64,000 nt of DNA from Vigna angularis (Eukaryota; Streptophyta; Magnoliopsida; Fabales; Fabaceae), in the NCBI RefSeq assembly GCF_016808095.1, contig NC_068976.1, forward strand, positions 8,217,001-8,281,000, in the 5' to 3' direction. The translations under genes were made by a program, and so were the position numbers. Position 1 is the first letter of the stretch. Each line of letters starts with the position of its first letter. Positions 58,838 to 64,000 of this stretch are shown piece by piece. The notes beneath the pieces were generated by a model. The model was not told the origin of the DNA and did not search any database. It saw only the letters and a program-made list of their open reading frames with translations.

Positions 58838-59833
58838 CACTAGTGCAAATAGTGTATAACGTCACGTGTTCAACGTTCAAGCACTGAATAACCAACGTTA
58901 AAAATGATCGGTGATATTTTTGTAAATAAATGCAATTATTATACGTTGTTTAGATTTGTAATTTAACGTCAATTTGTTATATTGGGTAAATTTTGCGAAA
59001 ATGTTTGGTCCGAAGGTGAAAATGTATTTACGTATAATGTCAAATTCGCTAGAATTAGACGTCAAAAGGATATTAAAAGTCGAATGCCCCAACGTTAGAC
59101 CTTAAAAGGTTAGTGAATTCAATAAAAATTTGAGCTGAGAGATTGAAAATTTATTCACTTTATCTTAGCGCGCAATACCCTCTTCTCTGCTCAAACTTTT
59201 TTTGAACAAAGTTTGACGACCATCACATGTAATCTTTCTTTCATTTGTAACAAATGCATGTTAATTAACTATTTTAAGTATCATTTTCGTTTGTTTTGAC
59301 CGATTATTTTCGTGTTCTTGTCCTTCTTAGGCGCATTCTGTTTTCTCTCTCACTGGTGGCAATACTTTATTTCGACGAACCCACTTTTGAAGCTTAGTTT
59401 TCGTTTTTCGTTTTGAAGAACTTATTTGTTGAACTTGTTTGTTTTTCTTTTGAACTTATTTGTTGTTTTTGTTTGGTTGAACTTGTTTGTTGTAGTTGTT
59501 TGATTGAACTTGTTTGTTGTTTGTTATTGTTTGTTATTATTGTTTGTTGTTGATATTACACTACACGTTCATAGTTCATGCTTTATAAAATATCAAAAAC
59601 TGAAATTTATTGTTTTTATGCGTTACAGGTCTCGTAGAGTTGTAAGAAAGGATCACAATTAATTAAAAAAAATTTATTAACGTCGAATATTGACAAAATT
59701 CGACGTTAGTTTAATTAACTTCGAATTGTTTTTTGTTCGTCGTCAATTTAATGTCTTTCGATATGACGTCGATCTCGAATTCAACGTAAAAGGCCAAAAA
59801 TATTCGACGTTGTATGTTGCTTTTGTACCAGTG
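58838..59833. mobile_element. Non-autonomous CACTA-type element, 996 bp, complete
   Basis: It starts CACTAGTGCAAATAGTG and ends TTTTGTACCAGTG (complement CACTGGTACAAAA). ATT is duplicated on both sides (58835-58837, 59834-59836), the 3-bp duplication expected of CACTA elements. Subterminal AACGTTAAA, AACGTC and TCGACGT-type words lie at both ends. The middle contains imperfect TTGAACTTGTTTGTTG repeats (59400-59560). No transposase. It shares both ends with the element at 28842-30597. Confidence 0.85.
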
Positions 59834-59947
59834 ATTTGGATACTTGAGAATTTTTGAAGGTGGTGTAAACTGTTTGTATAATAATTTTTTAACCTAAGAA
59901 AAAGGATAAGGGTAATGATCCATGTCATTCATATAAAGAAAGTGTAT

Positions 59948-60127
59948 AGATATATATCCATGCATAGCTTATGGTTGTTCGATGGATAGGTTTAGATAAG
60001 ATCATAGCCAAGTTTGATTGATTTCATCTTGTAGTATCCATATATAACCATGCATGAGGTTGTTGTATGAGAATAGTCTTAGCTAAGAGCAGAGGCAACT
60101 TTGTTTGATTCCATTTTCTTGTGTCCA
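59948..60127. repeat. Tandem duplication of about 88 bp
   Basis: 59952-60038 and 60039-60125 share ATATAT.CCATGCAT, GGTTGTT, TAG.TTAG..AAGA, GCCAAGTTTGATTGATT / GCAACTTTGTTTGATT and a TTGTGTCC/TTGTAGTATCC end. CCATGCAT (RY-type motif) is in both. A 68-codon minus-strand frame (60024-60230) overlaps the second unit; I cannot identify a product and do not call it a gene. Confidence 0.65.
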
Positions 60128-60239
60128 CTTCCTTAAACTGTGAGATTCTTTCTGCCACTTTCGGACTCATTAATTCAGAAGTTAATTTGTTTTGCACGTT
60201 TCTTACTGCTTTAAACAAAAACTGGTTCATTTACTGTCA

Positions 60240-61600
60240 TGACAGAACAAAATTTGACAGGGATATTTTGTTTGCGATGATTTAACTTTAGCTTTGTTAG
60301 CAGCTTCATCATTGAATAGGGTATGATTTCTGTCTCTCATCTTCTCTTGTCGCCTGCTGCATAATTGCTTTATAGCTTTTTATATGAATAATTGATTGTT
60401 ATCATTTTATTATCAATTAAACTTCCAAATATTTTATTAACAATTTAAAAATTCAAAATCTTTATTTACTCCCTCTTTAGCTTTTGTGTGATCAGAAATG
60501 AACTTAACTCGCAGAATATGGGAAAAGAAAAAAAGTATAATATTTTTTAATAAAAAAAAAGAAAAAAAAATTTATGATATTTAAAGAGGATTGAAACATA
60601 TTTAGACTTATATTAAACATGTATGTAGTTTCCCTTTTTTGCCAGAAAAATTAAAACATGTATTTTAGATTGTGTAATATATACGATAATTTTTTATTTT
60701 ATATAATTAAAATTTATAATAACTTATATTATCGTTAAGTTTTATATAAATAATACATGTGTTAACATATACTAAATTTAAATTACTTTAAAATTATATT
60801 ACATACTTTGACAAATCTTAAAAATAGTTTTCCTCTTGTCTATATATATCTTTCAATTTATTTAGAATGCATTAATAAGGTAAAGATTTAATACACGGAC
60901 AACTTATGGATAATTTTTATAATAAATTTGATGACGTTTATTATAAATACTTTAAACAATGATATTTTGAATGGTTTGCTATATTTGTCATCATAAAATT
61001 GTTATAATTTGAAGTAAATATTGATTTTTCCCATGAAGTAGTTTTGTCCAATAAACTTAGTTGATCTAGCTGTCAACTGTACTTTTCCATCTAGATAACT
61101 TAATTAATTTAAGATATCTTATATAAGAAAAACAAATATAGTTTCTACTTAACTAAATAGTTGGAGGTAACTCATATTAAACATCAAGTCGAATTATTTC
61201 AACAGTGTCCCAGTTTGATTTTAATCAACTTTTTTACTTATCTTTTTGGTGGGACATCTTAGAAGAAACTTTAAACGATGTTGGATAAAAAAATATTTTC
61301 TACTAATTAAATTAAAATTATCTAAAGTGTATAATTAAGCTATAATGTTATACTTTAAATAAATTTATAATTTGTGTGTTTTTTTACAACATGCTTAAAT
61401 ATTTTTAAACTCATCTATTTTAAACTTGGTTAAATTTCTAGAACAACTATAATAATAATTTGTGAAACATAATCAAAGAGAATCGTCCTTGAAGTTCTTA
61501 TCCATTCTCATCATAGCTTGGTGTGGGCCAACAATTGTCTGATATAATGCACATTCCTTTTCAATTATAGTAAATTTTGGTACAAAATTCCAACTTTTTT
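60240..61600. other. Intergenic DNA upstream of the alcohol dehydrogenase
   Basis: AT-rich, no gene or transposon ends recognised. Confidence 0.45.
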
Positions 61601-61692
61601 CCACTATAAATAGAGTATACATCTTCAATGCAAAATCATCCTCAAGTTTTCAATACTTAATTAATTCCTCTTCAAAAAAAAAAATTGAAGCC
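61601..61692 (+). promoter_or_regulatory. Core promoter and leader of the alcohol dehydrogenase
   Basis: CTATAAATAGAG (61604-61615) is a strong TATA box 80-90 bp before the ATG at 61693. The leader ends in AAAAAAAAAATTGAAGCC just before ATG. Confidence 0.8.

Positions 61693-64000
<2,308 letters not shown>

Noticed and set aside
60024..60230. 68-codon minus-strand frame with mixed composition
   Set aside because: Composition is protein-like, but it spans a tandem-duplication unit and no family is recognised; not enough to call a gene.

Overview
The window is AT-rich plant nuclear DNA with long introns, 5-bp LTR target duplications and many nested transposons. Gene content and repeat style suggest a legume, probably in the bean/cowpea group (Phaseolus/Vigna). 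That placement is an inference from family recognition, not a database result.

Only three genes look like host genes. A rust-resistance-kinase (LRK10L) type receptor kinase lies at 21404-26945 (+) in three exons; it carries a frameshift between the membrane segment and the kinase. An intronless calmodulin-like gene resembling CML43/CML44 lies at 42622-43113 (+). The first four exons of a class-P alcohol dehydrogenase (ADH1-like) gene start at 61693 (+) and run off the right edge.

Most of the rest is transposon-derived. 1-7.1 kb: AT-rich sequence, a 2.56-kb solo LTR (1920-4480) and an old Copia gag/protease relic (about 4.7-5.7 kb). 7.32-13.74 kb: a young Ty1/Copia element with both LTRs and a 5-bp target duplication; its reverse transcriptase is split by a 1.35-kb solo LTR. 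14-15.5 kb: dispersed LTR-type repeat. 16.9-20.94 kb: decayed CACTA (En/Spm) transposon with relics of both genes. 21.3-26.9 kb: the receptor kinase, whose 2.9-kb second intron is full of transposon sequence. 28.3-30.6 kb: a small CACTA-like MITE and a CACTA-type element carrying a nested LTR fragment. 30.6-36 kb: dispersed and tandem repeats. 35.95-40.3 kb: a very old Copia element. 44.7-54.7 kb: duplicated repeat blocks, a TGATGAG-type LTR, a gag-like relic and LTR fragments with 50-bp tandem repeats. 57.4-59.8 kb: a long inverted-repeat element and an intact 996-bp non-autonomous CACTA element.

Three insertions can be read against an unoccupied paralogous site in the same window: the 1.92-kb solo LTR (560-725), the Copia element (27640-27850) and, less precisely, a block at about 45.05-46.7 kb (47.8-48.07 kb). 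DNA just right of the Copia element also resembles the LRK10L promoter, which suggests the Copia landed between members of a former LRK10L tandem array. I found no convincing undescribed biological system; the interest lies in the insertion history, the decay pattern and a few unusual protein features.
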